This document shows, piece by piece, positions 15,024 through 15,290 of a stretch of 15,290 bases of DNA. The notes below the pieces were generated by a model. That model was not told where the DNA came from and searched no databases. It saw only the letters and a program-made list of their open reading frames with translations. The position numbers were made by a program, and so were the translations under genes. Numbering within the stretch: position 1 is the first letter of the stretch; every line of letters begins with the position of its first letter. This DNA is from Asaia bogorensis (GTDB lineage Bacteria > Pseudomonadota > Alphaproteobacteria > Acetobacterales > Acetobacteraceae), in NCBI GenBank assembly GCA_945871455.1, contig CAMBXJ010000043.1, forward strand, positions 1 through 15,290. Reading direction: 5' to 3'.

Positions 15024-15040
15024 GCGCCCGCCCCGGGCGC
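15024..15040. other. Small GC-rich hairpin in divergent gap
   Basis: GCGCCCG (15024-15030) and CGGGCGC (15034-15040) are perfect reverse complements with a 3-base loop, lying between the DUF1028 gene and the rightmost gene. It could be regulatory or a chance fold in GC-rich DNA; no T tract follows. Confidence 0.25.
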
Positions 15041-15184
15041 TCGTCGGGGTCGGAGCTATCGGCGGTTTGGATCACCGCCGGCCCGACCCGCGGACGACCC
15101 GCCACAAACACGCACGCACCCCTTGAGATCACCCGCCGCCAAGGCCCACAATGGCGCGTCACCCAACAGGCTGGTCGGGACCCC

Positions 15185-15290
15185 ATGCATTTCGATCTCA
15201 GGCTATGGCGCATGACGCGGGGATTGCGGGGCCACATGGCCCTGTCGGTCGTGCTGGGGCTGGCGGCCCTGGGGGTGGGGATCGCCCGGT
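15185..15290 (+). CDS. N-terminus of membrane protein, likely ABC exporter (truncated by window end)
   Basis: From ATG 15185 the frame gives 35 residues to the right edge: a short start MHFDLRLWRMTRGLRG, then a hydrophobic segment HMALSVVLGLAALGVGIAR. The W-x-x-T-R-G-x-R-G motif before the first membrane helix resembles the N-terminus of fused permease-ATPase ABC exporters (for example the CydC/CydD type), but too little is visible to be sure. The upstream ribosome binding site is weak (GGGA 15177-15180). A possible promoter upstream (TTGAGA 15123-15128 and CACAAT 15147-15152, 18-base spacer) is poor. Confidence 0.5.
   Translation, partial: MHFDLRLWRMTRGLRGHMALSVVLGLAALGVGIAR

Overview
The window is high-GC, densely coded DNA with many short divergent and convergent gene pairs. 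The gene families (MlaF-type ATPase, LLM-class flavin oxidoreductases, DUF1028, DUF1269, EamA/DMT transporter, Tat-exported solute-binding protein, orphan chemoreceptor) suggest a free-living alphaproteobacterium, perhaps a member of Rhodospirillales/Acetobacterales. That placement is inferred from gene content and codon style; there is no rRNA, tRNA or other taxonomic marker. I saw no CRISPR array, transposase, integrase or phage gene.

Left part (1-3240). A phospholipid-trafficking ABC ATPase (MlaF type) runs off the left edge on the minus strand. Diverging from it is an oleate hydratase-like flavoprotein. Just downstream lies a 29-bp-arm inverted repeat of a widespread dispersed type, directly fused to the front of a DUF1269 membrane-protein gene. 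The family's usual N-terminus is absent and the open frame now begins inside the repeat, so this gene is 5'-truncated and may be dead.

Middle part (3238-8711). A carboxymuconolactone decarboxylase-family (CMD) protein and an LLM-class flavin oxidoreductase form a tightly spaced minus-strand operon. A major facilitator exporter, probably starting at TTG, is divergent to it; the shared 156-bp promoter gap holds two overlapping inverted repeats that could be an operator. Convergent to the exporter is a Tat-exported solute-binding protein of ABC type without permease or ATPase genes beside it. Upstream of that is a ferritin-like diiron protein with a full E / ExxH / E / ExxH ligand set.

Right part (8873-15290). 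A second LLM-class (bacterial luciferase-like) monooxygenase diverges from an SDR-family dehydrogenase, with short tandem repeats and a perfect inverted repeat in the gap. A two-TM methyl-accepting chemotaxis protein on the minus strand is convergent to the SDR gene and divergent from a DMT/EamA transporter. A DUF1028 protein faces the DMT gene, and the window ends in the first codons of a membrane protein, likely an ABC exporter.

Functionally the window looks like an accessory-metabolism region: several redox enzymes for small organic molecules or lipids (oleate hydratase, two flavin monooxygenases, CMD protein, SDR, diiron protein) interspersed with transporters and a sensor. I do not see one coherent unknown multi-gene system. 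The most unusual sequence-level observation is the repeat-DUF1269 junction; the next are the oleate hydratase lacking the usual glutamate in its RGGR motif and the CMD/LLM/MFS divergon with its putative operator.
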